From Sansalvadorimonas sp965243775 (GTDB taxonomy: Bacteria > Pseudomonadota > Gammaproteobacteria > Pseudomonadales > Endozoicomonadaceae): a stretch of 64,000 bases of DNA. Position 1 is the stretch's first letter. Each line of letters opens with the position of its first letter. Made by a program: the position numbers and the translations under genes. Where the stretch lies: NCBI GenBank assembly GCA_965243775.1, contig CBDEWF010000137.1:1-64000 (forward strand), given 5' to 3'. Below are positions 1-9,181 of the stretch, piece after piece. The notes beneath the pieces were generated by a model that did no database searches, was not told the origin of the DNA, and saw only the letters and a list, made by a program, of their open reading frames with translations.

Positions 1-1218
1 ATCAAACAATGAGATATTGATTTCATAGGGCCGTTGGCTACCATCTGCCATAACCCGCATACTGACAAAACCTCCAAAACGGTGCATGGCTTCAACAAGG
101 TCATCCACTTCCCGTTCAGGAATAATGCCTTCCAGGGCCCGCAGACCTATACCGTCATGGGATGCAGTAAAGTTCAGCACGGTACAGCCTTTGGGGTATG
201 CCGGAAGACTTGCGGCCCACTTGGTCAAATGTTTCGCCGTGCCCCGGTTCAGGGCATGCAGCAACAGGGGAGGCAGTGGGAACTGGTAAACCATCTGGGC
301 TTCATCACCATCACCGAAATAGGATAAATTTTCCTCATGGGGAACATTGGTTTCGGTGAGCAGAATAGAATCGGGCCGCAGGGTTTCCATAATCTGGCGC
401 ATGATTTTGACCACAGTATGGGTCTGGGGGAGATGAATACAGTTAGTTCCCGGTTCTTTCCAAAGAAATGCAATCGCATCCAGTCTCAACAGAGATGTGC
501 CCTGCTCCATGTAATAAAGCAGAGTACCAATCATCTCCAGAAGAACCTCAGGGTTACGAAAATTCAAATCGATCTGATCTTTGCTGAAAGTTGCCCAGAC
601 ATGGCGAATGCCCCGACGGGTCCATATTGGTGCAAGCAGCGATGAATTTCTTGGGCGAACCACCTGGGACAGGTCATCTTCTTCTCCCGGCTCAAGGAAA
701 TAGTCATTGCCAGGAGGGTGGCCACTGACAAAGTCGGCGAACCAGACACTGTGGCGGGAAATATGGTTGATAACCAGATCGGCCATAAACCGGTATTCAC
801 GGCTTAAACGGCGAATGTCTTCCCAATTGCCCAGTTCGGGGTCAACAATCCGGTAATCTATAACCGAGAAACCGTCATCAGAACTATAGGGAAAAAATGG
901 CAGGATATGCAGACTGCTGAAACATCCCGACATAGAACTCTTCATAAACCCAGCCAGGGTTTCCAACGGCGGTTCGTCAATCCCCCTGATAGTATCCCCA
1001 TAAGTGATCAGCATCACATCCGTTTCATCCCAGGTCTGGTCATGGCCATGGGGAACCGTACCAAGATGATCCCGTACCAGATTCAGAACCTTTTCCAGAA
1101 CGTCGCCGGCTTCAGCCGGATAAAGATGCTGAAGGTGTGGAGTCAGGGCATGGGCCAGTGCACCTTCATCATGGACCCGGCAAAACTCCTGGTTGCATAC
1201 GTATGAGGTATCATCCAT
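1..1218 (-). CDS. GH13 sucrose/glucosylglycerate phosphorylase-like enzyme (3' end outside window)
   Basis: The frame is open from ATG at 1218 to the window edge, about 406 residues, so the C-terminus is missing. It reads as a GH13 subfamily 18 phosphorylase, which cleaves a glucoside such as sucrose or glucosylglycerate with phosphate to give glucose-1-phosphate. Visible GH13 landmarks in order are DLVINH, the nucleophile block LRLDAIAF, the acid/base block TETNVPHEEN and the substrate block FTASHDGIGLR. Glucose-1-phosphate would feed GalU, encoded divergently next door. Sucrose versus glucosylglycerate specificity cannot be decided from what is visible. No frameshift is seen. Confidence 0.85.
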   Translation of the reverse strand, partial: MDDTSYVCNQEFCRVHDEGALAHALTPHLQHLYPAEAGDVLEKVLNLVRDHLGTVPHGHDQTWDETDVMLITYGDTIRGIDEPPLETLAGFMKSSMSGCFSSLHILPFFPYSSDDGFSVIDYRIVDPELGNWEDIRRLSREYRFMADLVINHISRHSVWFADFVSGHPPGNDYFLEPGEEDDLSQVVRPRNSSLLAPIWTRRGIRHVWATFSKDQIDLNFRNPEVLLEMIGTLLYYMEQGTSLLRLDAIAFLWKEPGTNCIHLPQTHTVVKIMRQIMETLRPDSILLTETNVPHEENLSYFGDGDEAQMVYQFPLPPLLLHALNRGTAKHLTKWAASLPAYPKGCTVLNFTASHDGIGLRALEGIIPEREVDDLVEAMHRFGGFVSMRVMADGSQRPYEINISLFD

Positions 1219-1244
1219 CGTAATAAACTCTTAATGCCTGTTTT

Positions 1245-1318
1245 CCTGGGAGGCTGTCGGACTTAACTGACCGGACGTTTTCGCAGTAGGTTAGCGTTAA
1301 GTCCGACAGGCTCCTAGG
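1245..1318. repeat. 74-bp palindromic intergenic element
   Basis: Two 23-bp arms (1245-1267 and 1296-1318) are inverted copies with two mismatches around a 28-bp centre. The core of the arm is GTCGGACTTAAC. It lies between the divergent phosphorylase and galU genes, so it is not a simple terminator; a small non-autonomous mobile or REP-like element is likelier. Confidence 0.7.
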
Positions 1319-1381
1319 ATAAGCAACTGTTATTGATACTGCTTATAATAACGAACAACTTTAAAAGGAAGCATATATACG

Positions 1382-2209
1382 ATGATCAGCAAGTGTTTAT
1401 TTCCTGTCGCCGGTTATGGCACTCGGTTCCTTCCTGCCACCAAGTCCATGCCCAAAGAGATGATGCCTGTTGTGGACAAGCCGCTTATCCAGTACGCCGT
1501 TGAAGAGGCCATGAATGCCGGCGTAACTGATATGGGCTTTGTAACAGGGCGAACCAAGCGTGCGATAGAAGATCACTTTGATATTAACTACGAGCTGGAA
1601 AAAGAAATAGCGGGCAGTGGTAAAGAACAGCGCCTGTCCAGTATCCGGGAACTGATGGCTGCCTGTACCTTCAGCTATACCCGCCAGAAGCAGATGCAGG
1701 GCCTTGGCCATGCCATCCTGACCGGCAAAACCATAATCGGAGACAACCCTTTCGGGGTTATTTTGGCTGATGACCTGTGCATCAATCACGAAGGTCAGGG
1801 CGTACTGGCCCAGATGGCAACGCTGTTCAACCAGTTCCGCTGCACCATTGTAGCTGTTGAAGAGGTACCGGAGGATGAAATTCATAAATATGGTGTCATT
1901 GCCGGTGAAGCCATCAGTGATGACATTATCCGCGTGACAGATATGGTTGAAAAGCCAACCAAGGAAGATGCTCCAAGTAACCTGGCAGTTATTGGCCGTT
2001 ATATTCTGACACCTGATATCTTCGACATTATCGAGAACACCCCTCCCGGAAAGAACAGCGAAGTACAGGTTACAGATGCCATTCTGACTCAATCCCAAAA
2101 AGGTTGTGTTTTAGCGTACCGCTTCAAAGGCAACCGTTTTGATTGCGGCAGTGTTCCTGGTTTTATATCTGCTACAAATTATGTCTATCAGAACTTGTTC
2201 TGTTGTTGA
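1382..2209 (+). CDS. galU: UTP--glucose-1-phosphate uridylyltransferase
   Basis: This cytoplasmic enzyme makes UDP-glucose from UTP and glucose-1-phosphate for surface polysaccharide and osmolyte synthesis. The 275-residue protein has the N-terminal nucleotidyltransferase signature GYGTRFLPATKSMPKEM, then VVDKPLIQYAVEEA, and the C-terminal FDCGSVPGFISATNY block typical of GalU. Length matches the short pseudomonad-type GalU (about 279) rather than E. coli (302). ATG at 1382 follows AAAGGAAG about 10 nt upstream. The last two residues are both cysteine, which is unusual but need not matter. Confidence 0.95.
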   Translation: MISKCLFPVAGYGTRFLPATKSMPKEMMPVVDKPLIQYAVEEAMNAGVTDMGFVTGRTKRAIEDHFDINYELEKEIAGSGKEQRLSSIRELMAACTFSYTRQKQMQGLGHAILTGKTIIGDNPFGVILADDLCINHEGQGVLAQMATLFNQFRCTIVAVEEVPEDEIHKYGVIAGEAISDDIIRVTDMVEKPTKEDAPSNLAVIGRYILTPDIFDIIENTPPGKNSEVQVTDAILTQSQKGCVLAYRFKGNRFDCGSVPGFISATNYVYQNLFCC

Positions 2210-2226
2210 TATTGATGCCCCTGCTG

Positions 2227-2256
2227 GCCAGCAGCTTAAACCTATACGCTGCTGGC
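2227..2256 (+). terminator. Hairpin after galU
   Basis: A perfect 9-bp stem (GCCAGCAGC/GCTGCTGGC) with a 12-nt loop lies 18 nt after the galU stop. The T tract is poor, so termination strength is uncertain. Confidence 0.5.
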
Positions 2257-2451
2257 AGGCTTTCTCCCTTCCCCTGTTTCCCTCATACGGCTGTTTACCC
2301 GCTCAAGGCTGTCTGCGGCCCTCCTGCAGATGATGACCCACAATCAGTCCGTAAAAGATATTGCCCTGTCTGCCAAGTAACGTTATACAAATCCAGAGGC
2401 ATTTTGCCATTGCATATATAACCACACATACAAAAAAGCAGAACGCCAAAA

Positions 2452-2967
2452 ATGCATAAAATTATCACTGCGTTCCAACGCTTCTATGTCACTATTATGA
2501 TCGCTATCGTCGGACGGGCCCTGGTTGCCGCATCCCGGACCGATGAAGAGATTCGCAGGGAGCTTTCCGGCATGCCGGAGGGAAGCCTGTTGCGTATGAC
2601 GGTAGCAGCAGGTCCTCAATTCACCATTCAGGTTCAACAAAATGGAACTTTAAACCTGGTCAAGGGAGATAACCTGAGGCCAGATCTCTGTATCAGGTTT
2701 AAACACATAAGCCTGGCTTTCCTGGTGTTTTCTTTCCAGGAAGGAACTGCCCGCGCCTTTGCCAATGAACGCATGGTCGTCGATGGCGATGTCTCTCAAG
2801 GAACCCGCCTGATCCGCTGCCTGAACAAGATGGAGGCAATTATCCTGCCCCGCCTGATTGCCAGGCTGGCAGTCAAACGTTATCCCGATATTAGCTTTAC
2901 CGAAAAAGTATTCAAGGCAGCCCGTGTTTACGGTCTGGTCGCCCGCCACCTGATTCTAGGACGTTAA
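2452..2967 (+). CDS. SCP2 sterol-carrier-domain-like protein
   Basis: A 171-residue protein whose middle (about residues 40-150) resembles the SCP2 lipid-binding fold: alternating hydrophobic strands, then a segment around residues 95-125 with FQEGTARAFANERMVVDGD, the position where SCP2 proteins carry the 'G-x-G-D' turn. The N-terminus (residues 8-28) is hydrophobic and could be a membrane anchor. It is two bases from the downstream alcohol dehydrogenase, so the two are surely cotranscribed and may act on a lipophilic alcohol or aldehyde (inference). A second SCP2-like gene is at 51898-52299. Function unknown. Confidence 0.6.
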   Translation: MHKIITAFQRFYVTIMIAIVGRALVAASRTDEEIRRELSGMPEGSLLRMTVAAGPQFTIQVQQNGTLNLVKGDNLRPDLCIRFKHISLAFLVFSFQEGTARAFANERMVVDGDVSQGTRLIRCLNKMEAIILPRLIARLAVKRYPDISFTEKVFKAARVYGLVARHLILGR

Positions 2968-2969
2968 CC

Positions 2970-4157
2970 ATGGCCAAACCTTATTATGAGTTTTTCTGCC
3001 CAGTCAAAGTCATTGCCGGACATAAGGCTCTAGAGCATATCCCCTTTGAACTGGAAACCCTTGGTAGCTCCCGGCCAATGATTATTACTGATAAGGGGGT
3101 ACGAGGAGCCGGGCTCATTGACCATCTCACTGGCGCTTTTGACAGCACAGCCATTGGCGCTGCCATCATTTTTGATGAAGTTCCACCAGACAGCAGCCTG
3201 GACACGGTTCGGCAAGCAGCAAAAACCTACCGGGACAACCACTGTGATGCCATTGTGGCTGTTGGTGGTGGATCAGTCATTGATACTGCCAAGGGCACCA
3301 ATATCCTTGCGTCGGAAGGTGGTGATGACCTAAAGGCCTACTCAGGAGCCCATACCCTGAAACGCCCACTAAAGCCTTTCTTTGTTATACCGACAACTTC
3401 AGGCACCGGTTCAGAAGCCACCCTTGTGGCTGTGGTTTCTGATACTGAGAGCAGTGTAAAACTGCCCTTCGTTTCCTACTTCCTGATGCCCAACGCTACC
3501 ATCCTCGATCCGCGGATGACTTTAACCCTTCCACCCCATATCACCGCCATGACGGCCATGGATGCCCTGACCCATGCAGTGGAAGCCTATACCTGCCTGG
3601 CTGCCAACCCACTCAGTGATGCCTATGCATCATCAGCAGTCAGAAAAGTGTCCGAAAACCTGATGAAGGTGATGGATTTCCCCAAAGATGCTGACGCACG
3701 GCTTGAGCTGGCCCAGGCATCGACCATGGCCGGCATAGCCTTTTCAAACTCCATGGTTGGTCTGGTTCACTCCCTTGGTCATGCCCTGGGTGCAGTCTGC
3801 CATCTTCCCCATGGCCTGTGTATGAACCTGTTCCTGCCGTACGTTCTTGAGTACAACCGCAATGCTAACGGCGAGAAGGTGGGAGAACTGCTTTTACCAC
3901 TGGCAGGTGCAGATATCTATGGAACAACTCCCAGAGATCAGAGAGTTGATAAAGTTATCAATATCATCCGTGATATGAGAGATCAGCTTTACAACGCCTG
4001 TCAGCTTCCCCGCACCCTGAAAGAAACGGAAAAAGTCAGTATTGATCAGCTGGAACAGGTAGCTAAGCTGGCTCTGGATGATGGCTCCATCATCTATAAC
4101 CCCAGCGAATCTGATTTCAATGAAATTATGGATATTCTCAAACAAGCCTGGGAGTAA
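2970..4157 (+). CDS. Iron-containing alcohol dehydrogenase
   Basis: A 395-residue group III (Fe-dependent) alcohol dehydrogenase, NAD(P)-linked, interconverting alcohols and aldehydes in the cytoplasm. The nucleotide-binding loop is GGGSVIDTAKG (about residue 98). Metal ligands fall in AMDALTHAVEAYT and in GLVHSLGHALGAVCHLPHG, which carries the family's paired histidines. Full length for the family. The start ATG lies two bases after the upstream SCP2-like stop. The substrate cannot be told from sequence. A group II intron begins 17 bp past its stop. Confidence 0.92.
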   Translation: MAKPYYEFFCPVKVIAGHKALEHIPFELETLGSSRPMIITDKGVRGAGLIDHLTGAFDSTAIGAAIIFDEVPPDSSLDTVRQAAKTYRDNHCDAIVAVGGGSVIDTAKGTNILASEGGDDLKAYSGAHTLKRPLKPFFVIPTTSGTGSEATLVAVVSDTESSVKLPFVSYFLMPNATILDPRMTLTLPPHITAMTAMDALTHAVEAYTCLAANPLSDAYASSAVRKVSENLMKVMDFPKDADARLELAQASTMAGIAFSNSMVGLVHSLGHALGAVCHLPHGLCMNLFLPYVLEYNRNANGEKVGELLLPLAGADIYGTTPRDQRVDKVINIIRDMRDQLYNACQLPRTLKETEKVSIDQLEQVAKLALDDGSIIYNPSESDFNEIMDILKQAWE

Positions 4158-4246
4158 ATCTGTACATTCTTCCTATCGAGTAGGAGGCGGGATTGCTCCC
4201 GCCGTCCTCTCACACCACCGGACAAACGGTTCCGTATCACGGCGGT

Positions 4247-5725
4247 TCATGTCAAACACTTGAGTCGCTGATTGTAATCAACCAGCGATATCAAACCAAT
4301 TCCATCAAACAGTTTCTTGGGCAACATCTGGTTCATATGCGGCGCTCCGGCATTCCACCAAGCTCCACGACCGTTATAAGCACTTATCCGCGCCCGTTCT
4401 TTCGACAGCTCAACTCTTAACAACTTCCTGTACCGAGCTTTTGGACTTTTCCAATGTCTCCAGAGCAGTTTTCGCAGATGCCGCCTTAACCAGCCGTCCA
4501 GTTCTTGGAGAACGCCTTTTACACCAATTTCCCGGAAATAGCTCATCCAGCCACGCAGCTTCGGATTCAGCACCTCGACCGTTTTACGGAGTGAGCATCC
4601 CCGGCCACGCCGGAAGACGGCTTTCAGGTCACCCTTAAAGCGCCTGACCGCCTTGGCTGACACTTTCAGCCGAACATTATATTTCCGGCTACATACGGTG
4701 TAGCCCAAAAACGTCCTTTCCCACGGTCGCCCGACACCACTCTTTTCACGGTTTACCTTCAGCTTTAATGTGCTTTCGAGGTATTCCGTTATGGAGCCCA
4801 GAACACGCTGCCCTGCCTCTTCGCTTCTGACATAGATATTGCAGTCATCGGCGTAACGACAGAATTTGTGTCCCCGCTTTTCCAGCTCTTTATCCAGGTC
4901 GGTTAGCAGGATGTTCGATAACAACGGGGAGAGTGGGCCACCCTGCGGGGTGCCTGCTTTCCTTGCCGTTACCAGACCACCGGCAAATATTCCGGCCTGG
5001 GCAAGCCCATCGTCAGCATAGCGGCAGAATGGGATCGCAGGGCAATTCCTTTCCATCCACTTATCAAAGGCATAATGCATAAACAGATTACTGAGTACAG
5101 GACTGATCACACCGCCCTGTGGTACACCTCGCTTACGGGCAATAATCGTGCCGTCTTCCTGCTGAATCGGTGCTGTTAGCCAGCGTTCGATATAGAGGGT
5201 CAGCCAGCGATTATTTGTATGCCTGCGTACGGCTTTCATCAGCAGTTCGTGGTCGATGTTGTCGAACAACCCCTTGATATCAAATTCCAGCACCCAGTCA
5301 TACCGCCAGCACCGTCTGCGGGTGATATCCAGCGCCTGATGTGCCGATTTATTTGGCCTGTAGCCGTAGGAGTCCGGATGAAAACAGGGCTCTACCAATG
5401 GCTCAAAATGCAGCTTCACAACCATCTGCGCAACCCGATCTGATACCGTAGGAATGCCCAGCTTTCTTTCCCCACCTGCTTTCTTCGGTATCGCTACCGT
5501 TTTAACAGCAGGCGGAAAGTAACTTCCAGACGACATCCGGTTCCAGATTTTATACAGGCTGTTCTTCAGGTCGGACTCAAATTGTTCTATGGTCTCGCCA
5601 TCAACGCCATGAGCGCCTTTATTGGCTTTGACCAGTTGCCATGCACGTACAACGTCATGCTTGGAAATTTCAAACGGTTTTGTTGTTTCCAAAAACTCCT
5701 CCCACCTGCAGCGTCGAGCTACCAT
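4247..5725 (-). pseudogene. Chimeric group II intron reverse transcriptase/maturase
   Basis: A 492-residue open frame that is two different RTs joined in frame. Residues 1 to about 242 are an RT of another intron type (starts MVARRCRW, includes the blocks KIWNRMSSGSYFPP and CRYADD). From the codons at about 4990 it switches to the C-terminal half of the class C RT (IFAGGLVTARKAGTPQGGP, then a second CRYADD, then the maturase/thumb domain ending in LVDYNQRLKCLT). The duplicated YADD active-site block makes a normal RT fold unlikely. The C-terminal part is the missing half of the fragment at 5879-6589. Probably inactive. Confidence 0.85.
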
Positions 5726-5878
5726 AGTGGTTGATTTCCAAATCCAACAGGATGACCGATCCCCTTCACTCCAACGCCATTACAGCGCCTTCATCACTAC
5801 TACGGGATCGTCCGCCCCTGTGCCTTGCATTGGTACTCAGACTCTTGCAGGGTCTCTGCTTGAGTGGCTCCCTTAACA

Positions 5879-6589
5879 TCAAGGCGACAGGTTCCCACGT
5901 TCCACACAGAAGCCTGTGCTAAGATAAGCGCGGATCAGTCCCAGCACCCGCTTGTCTTTAACCTGTCGTGTTACCCTTGCCATTAATATGTCATGGTTCA
6001 CACGGTCAAAGAATTTCTCAAGGTCGAGGTCTACCACCCAGCGGTAACCTGCCTCCGCATAGCTCCGGGCTTGCAGTACGGCCTGCCCTGCCTTGCGTCC
6101 CGGCCTGAAGCCATAACTGTGGTTCGAGAACGTGCTCTCAAAGATCGGACTTAACTGTTGGTGCAGCGCTTGCTGTATCAGCCTGTCCAGAACTGTTGGA
6201 ATGCCCAGCTGGCGCATACCTCCACCGGATTTGGGTATTTCTACCTTCCGTACCGGCTGGGGTTGATAGCGACCATTCTGCAGGGCTTCCCGGTGTTCCG
6301 GCCACTGTGATTTCAGGTAGGCTTTCAAGTCACCCACCGTCATGCTGTCCACGCCCGGTGCGCCTTTGTTGCGCATCACCCGGTCGTAGGCACGCTGCAT
6401 ATTTGATCGGTCTAATGTCGCCGCCAATAGATCTGGCGTCTCCTCATGGAAGTTGCCCGTTCCCGCCGTGACGTTTGCCGCCTCTATTGCAGACCCACAC
6501 GGATACTGTCCGCGCCCCTCTGCACAGAGTGCCTGTATCTCAACAGACCTGACTGCTGCTCCTGTCGTCATCGAGAGTCCGGCTCCCAA
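5879..6589 (-). pseudogene. N-terminal half of class C group II intron reverse transcriptase
   Basis: This frame holds RT blocks 0-4 of a GsI-IIC-like enzyme: NKGAPGVDSMTV, RKVEIPKSGGGMRQLGIPTV, YGFRPGRKAGQAV and VVDLDLEKFFDRVNHDIL. It runs to LIRAYLSTG at about 5914, then enters the inserted intron fragment and stops ten codons later. Removing the insert between GG (5914-5913) and GG (4993-4992) rejoins both halves in the same frame, giving a protein of about 474 residues. The first codon is TTG; an internal ATG seven codons in is also possible. It cannot make a complete enzyme as it stands. Confidence 0.88.
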
Positions 6590-7022
6590 TCCATTTCACA
6601 TGTTCAGCCCTTCAGTCTGCGGTGACAGACCTACTATGGCCTCGGCTGACTTCTGCCGCCCCATCCCAATGCCTCACGACACTGGTAGCCTGTGGCAGGA
6701 TGGCAGACCTCCCGGAGTAATGCGCGTGACCTTCCCACTTATACCCGCCGCATATACGTCCGCAGTTTCCGTGCAAGTATTGGGCTTTGAAGAACTTTGC
6801 CTCCTTACCCACTGCGACCGCCTCCTATGCGATTCCTGTTCGTCGGGCCAGTGTTTTGCCTTCGGCTTTCTTCAGATTCCACCTCACGATGGACACCCTT
6901 GCCGTTCAGCTAATCGTTCCCCTTGCCGGGTCGATAGTGGACTTTCACCACCAAGTCATCCAGTCGCCACCATGCGTACTGGAACAGCGCCGTCATGGCG
7001 CTACGCGCCATATCCGGCGCAC

Positions 7023-7050
7023 AAAAAAGAAGGGGCCTGAAGGCCCCTTC
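7023..7050 (-). terminator. Rho-independent terminator of the amidinotransferase-like gene
   Basis: On the minus strand a perfect 9-bp stem GAAGGGGCC/GGCCCCTTC with a 4-nt loop is followed by six T. The intron starts at the next base. Confidence 0.92.
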
Positions 7051-7077
7051 TACTATGGAAATGCAACGACCTGGTTA

Positions 7078-8310
7078 TCAGTAATCCCAATGCTCAACGT
7101 TGTGAGAGCCTTCAAACTGAACAGGGAAATAGTCTTCGCGGGTACCTTCACGCCATACATCTGCTGTTGAGCAGTGCAGACCACCACCAAAAGCATAAGC
7201 ATCCCGGAATGGTACAGGAATAACTTCAAAGCCCAGCTTGTTGAACTGTTCCATCTGCGCGTGTTCTGTGGCTTCTACACAAACGGTCTTATGGTCCAGA
7301 ATCAGAATATTCATGGACAGCCAGACAGAGGAATAACACAGAGGTGGTGGGTTTTTATGGGCTGGCTCTGCCGCTTCCACAATCTGCCAGTCATTCTTCT
7401 CAAAAATCTCTCTCTGACCATCAAACAATGGGCGGTGAGGGTTCAACAGCATCAGTCCGGGGCGCAGAGGACAGAAAGTCGCATCAATATGGATTGGGTG
7501 ATTATCCCGGAAGCTCAACGTATGTACGCGATACCCCTGAGGCTCAAACCGGCGCTTAAGCCAGCGAATACCAGCCAGATTAGTGGTTAGTCCATGCTGC
7601 ACAAAGATATCCTTGCCAAGGCGCATGGCATCAGCAGCATCAAACAGAATATCTGTCTCAAGAGTACTGTATTCCTTACGCAGGGAGCGAGCCATGGTCT
7701 CTTCGTCGGTCAGATACTCATAGGCAGCCACATAATCCATACGGAAACTTTCATCAGCCAGACGGGGCCGTGGAGCCTGTTCAATCAGACACTCTGGATC
7801 TGATTCAAAATACTCACGCATCAGGTCATGGAATGCCAGATACTCAAAGTAACGACTGCGGAAACTCATGGGAGCCATCAACATGGTTTTACCAACGGTC
7901 AGCAGACAGTCACGGGGAGGCATGCAGCCAAAGCCAGAGCTGATGGTGAAATCCGGCGTGGAAATACGTTCGTGCCAGTCAACAGCTCCTGGACGGTCAA
8001 CAATGATTCCACGCTTTTCCAACATGCTGGCAAAGTTATTCAGGCATTCGTTGGCCTGATCAATTGACTCCTGGGTACGACGTCCAGGTTTACTGCCCCG
8101 CATTGGAGAATCGGAAGGAATTTTCTCATTACTGGCCGGGCAGGATTCAGGAATATGTTGGTTATCAGCAACACCAACGATCACATGACGAAGCGGATCA
8201 AAGTCATTATAAGATTCTACTTTCAATCCAGGACGAACAATTGGGACACCATTCTCTTTCCGGGCAAGAGGTTGCGCGGCATTGGGATACAGATCATTGG
8301 AAATGCTCAT
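7078..8310 (-). CDS. Glycine amidinotransferase-like enzyme
   Basis: A 410-residue cytoplasmic protein of the amidinotransferase/arginine deiminase superfamily, closest by eye to L-arginine:glycine amidinotransferase (AGAT), which transfers an amidino group from arginine to an amine such as glycine. Catalytic blocks are HPIHIDATFCPLRPG (His and Asp), KWLSMN-like VWLSMNILILD, and the nucleophile block AFGGGLHCST near the C-terminus. The start is placed at ATG 8310 because ACGGAG lies 9 nt upstream; a longer GTG start at 8361 is less likely. It is a lone gene with its own terminator. Related bacterial enzymes act in toxin or guanidino-metabolite pathways, so the acceptor amine is open. Confidence 0.8.
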   Translation of the reverse strand: MSISNDLYPNAAQPLARKENGVPIVRPGLKVESYNDFDPLRHVIVGVADNQHIPESCPASNEKIPSDSPMRGSKPGRRTQESIDQANECLNNFASMLEKRGIIVDRPGAVDWHERISTPDFTISSGFGCMPPRDCLLTVGKTMLMAPMSFRSRYFEYLAFHDLMREYFESDPECLIEQAPRPRLADESFRMDYVAAYEYLTDEETMARSLRKEYSTLETDILFDAADAMRLGKDIFVQHGLTTNLAGIRWLKRRFEPQGYRVHTLSFRDNHPIHIDATFCPLRPGLMLLNPHRPLFDGQREIFEKNDWQIVEAAEPAHKNPPPLCYSSVWLSMNILILDHKTVCVEATEHAQMEQFNKLGFEVIPVPFRDAYAFGGGLHCSTADVWREGTREDYFPVQFEGSHNVEHWDY

Positions 8311-8724
8311 CGTATCAGCTCCGTCTTCATTGAATTTGTCAGCATCAGAACCTGGCTGCACACGTTTTTCACGGGTGCGAAAAACCGTTCATTCAGATCA
8401 AGGAATGATTTCTGACGCTCTGTTTCTACGGGATTGCTTATTGAACTCAGGAACTAGCCTAACGATATAAAATTGGGAAACTACATTTTTCCGGCCAGGC
8501 TTATTCTGATTTATGCCGATATCTGCCTAGTCAAATTTAAAAAATGATATGCATCAAGATTAATTATTCTCAGATGCCAGAAATCTGCTTTCCAAAACCT
8601 GAAGAACCAAACCTGGAGGGAATAAAAGAAAAGGAAGGTTGATCTAAAACCATCAATCAATATTCAAAACTGACAATCAAAGTCAGGAACTTTCTCCCGC
8701 CCCTGACTCTAACCATGAAAAATC
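8311..8724. other. Intergenic region upstream of the amidinotransferase-like gene
   Basis: About 410 bp, AT-rich in the middle (8470-8560). It presumably holds the promoter of the minus-strand amidinotransferase-like gene and the 3' end of the nfeD transcript unit. No convincing gene, RNA or long repeat was seen. Confidence 0.5.
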
Positions 8725-9180
8725 TTATACGGGCTCGTGAGTATCCAGCAATAAAGTCATACCTTCAGCTCCGGAGACAACAACAGTCGTACCTGCCTGC
8801 AGGGTTTCAGTCGCCTGAACTTTCCACATGGTATCCCCCAGCTGCACTCTTCCATGCCCGCCTGGCAGAGCACTTTCCAGCACGAATATCCGCCCTACCT
8901 GCTGGGCTGCCCTGTTATTCAACAGTGGCTCTTCACTGTTTTGACCAGGTTTGCGGAAAAACACCCACCAGGCAACAGTAAATGCCAGGGTTGCAACCCC
9001 GAACAGGCTCAGCTGCATGGCCCAGCTCATATCCGGTACCAGCCAGATCACAAATGCCTGTAGAATTGAAGCGGCTGCTGCACCCAGCAGAAAACCTCCA
9101 GCTCCCAGTGCTTCCAGCCCCAGTATCACAAAGGTGAGAACAACCCAGTGCCAGGGTTGCAGCTCATTCAGTAAATCCAT
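8725..9180 (-). CDS. NfeD family membrane protein
   Basis: A 151-residue protein with two hydrophobic segments in the first half (WVVLTFVILGLEALGAGGF and a later ALAFTVAWWVFF) and a soluble OB-fold-like C-terminal domain (GRVQLGDTMWKV...AGTTVVV) typical of short NfeD/YbbK proteins. It partners the SPFH protein encoded immediately upstream (one base apart), as in the E. coli qmcA-ybbJ pair. The start is set at ATG 9180 (MDLLNEL) because the longer frame overlaps the SPFH gene. Role: membrane microdomain organisation, from family knowledge. Confidence 0.88.
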   Translation of the reverse strand: MDLLNELQPWHWVVLTFVILGLEALGAGGFLLGAAAASILQAFVIWLVPDMSWAMQLSLFGVATLAFTVAWWVFFRKPGQNSEEPLLNNRAAQQVGRIFVLESALPGGHGRVQLGDTMWKVQATETLQAGTTVVVSGAEGMTLLLDTHEPV

Positions 9181-9181
9181 C

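Larger units (their letters stand above)
4175..7022 (-). mobile_element. Composite group II intron (class C-like, with an inserted second intron fragment)
   Basis: The minus strand carries a 5' end GTGCG at 7022 and a 3' end CTACTCGAT at 4175. Just before the 3' end is a domain VI-like stem (GGCGGGA...TCCCGCC) with a bulged A in TCCTACTC, and before that a domain V-like hairpin (ACCGCC...GGTGGT) directly after the RT stop. The host reverse transcriptase resembles the GsI-IIC class C enzyme. The 5' end abuts the six-T tail of the amidinotransferase terminator, which is the known class C target rule. About 920 bp of another intron (roughly 4992-5912) interrupts the RT gene. Boundaries are inferred from motifs. 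Confidence 0.8.

Noticed and set aside
1397..2098. Long minus-strand open frame opposite galU
   Set aside because: It is the antisense shadow of galU, with no family resemblance or ribosome binding site.
2143..2421. Plus-strand open frames overlapping the end of galU
   Set aside because: They begin inside galU in another frame and run through the terminator-like hairpin; no coding evidence.
6453..7040. 195-codon plus-strand open frame in the intron 5' region
   Set aside because: It lies opposite the ribozyme part of the group II intron on the minus strand; composition reflects structured RNA, not coding.
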